Source of the DNA: Methanobrevibacter sp. | GTDB taxonomy: Archaea > Methanobacteriota > Methanobacteria > Methanobacteriales > Methanobacteriaceae | Direction of reading: 5' to 3' | Assembly (NCBI GenBank): GCA_009777005.1 | Contig: WRMT01000224.1 | Span: forward strand, 1 to 5,003 | Length of the DNA stretch: 5,003 nt | Shown: one piece after another, positions 4,809 to 5,003 of the stretch | How the letters are laid out: each line of letters begins with the position of its first letter | Position numbering within the stretch: position 1 is the stretch's first letter | The notes under the pieces: generated by a model | The model's database searches: none | The model's input: the letters and a program-made list of their open reading frames with translations, nothing else | What the model was told of the DNA's origin: nothing | Program-made: the position numbers and the translations under genes

Positions 4809-5003
4809 AAATTTTTTTATTAATTTATTGATATTAATTGATATGATATAATAATAAATAAAAATTTTTTTATTAATTTATTGATATTAATTGAAATGAT
4901 ATAAAAATAAATAAAAATTTTTTTATTAATTTATTGATATTAATTGAAATGATATAAAAATAAAAAAAATTTTTAATTTAATTTTATTGATATTAATTGA
5001 AAT
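4807..5003. repeat. Tandem array of 53-bp AT-rich units, running off the window
   Basis: TTGATATTAATTG recurs at 4828, 4881, 4934 and 4987, exactly 53 bases apart. Units begin at 4807, 4860, 4913 and about 4966. The first three are nearly identical and each starts with A5 then T7. The fourth is diverged in its first part and is cut by the window edge. There are no spacers, so this is not a CRISPR array. Because 53 is not a multiple of three and stops are frequent, it is non-coding. Confidence 0.85.
4812..4818 (+). terminator. Oligo-T terminator of the ABC operon, repeated in each array unit
   Basis: T7 at 4812-4818 is the first T tract of that length after the second permease stop at 4719. 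The same tract recurs at 4865-4871 and 4918-4924, with a shorter one near 4970. Oligo-T in the non-template strand is the main archaeal termination signal, so the array would act as serial terminators. The adjoining A5 allows a weak A/T pairing but no GC-rich stem. Confidence 0.5.

Noticed and set aside
4807..5003. CRISPR array
   Set aside because: The units are directly abutting with no unique spacers, and no cas genes are present.

Overview
This 5 kb window is very AT-rich, and its spacers consist almost entirely of A and T. It shows archaeal signals: a TTTATATA box, Shine-Dalgarno (SD) sites matching AGGAGGTGAT, and oligo-T tracts at gene ends. Together with ATA- and AGA-rich codon use and MacB-like permeases typical of methanogens, this suggests a low-GC member of the Methanobacteriales, such as Methanobrevibacter. 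That placement is inference; an AT-rich bacterium is not excluded.

Left third (1-1331): a single reverse-strand gene (205-954) encodes a 249-residue protein that I do not recognise. Its start is overlapped by a possible 21-codon leader ORF (951-1016), and a hairpin with T tracts follows its stop. The gene lies between two diverged copies of an AT-rich direct repeat (1 to about 121, and 1208 to about 1331), which suggests a cassette or a segmental duplication.

Middle and right (1373-4719): a forward operon of permease, ATPase and permease. The two permeases (1474-2607 and 3592-4719) are paralogues, each with one N-terminal and three C-terminal membrane segments and an extracytoplasmic MacB-type domain. 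The LolD/MacB-type ATPase (2862-3569) between them probably energises both. A TATA box (1373-1380) precedes the operon. A possible 23-codon leader ORF (1403-1474) begins near the predicted transcription start and ends in a TAATG overlap with the first permease. A 15-bp palindrome lies within that leader ORF.

Two tandem arrays interrupt or bound the operon. Four copies of a 39-bp unit (2677-2831) precede the ATPase, and this unit resembles the leader and ribosome-binding site of the first permease. At least four copies of a 53-bp unit (4807-5003, running off the window) follow the second permease, most carrying a T7 tract. The best SD sequence in the window (4773-4779) precedes only a seven-codon ORF that stops where the 53-bp array begins, so a gene may have been broken or displaced there.

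No RNA genes, transposases or CRISPR arrays were seen. The most unusual material is non-coding: the flanking direct repeat, the leader-derived array, the T-tract array, and small ORFs overlapping gene starts.
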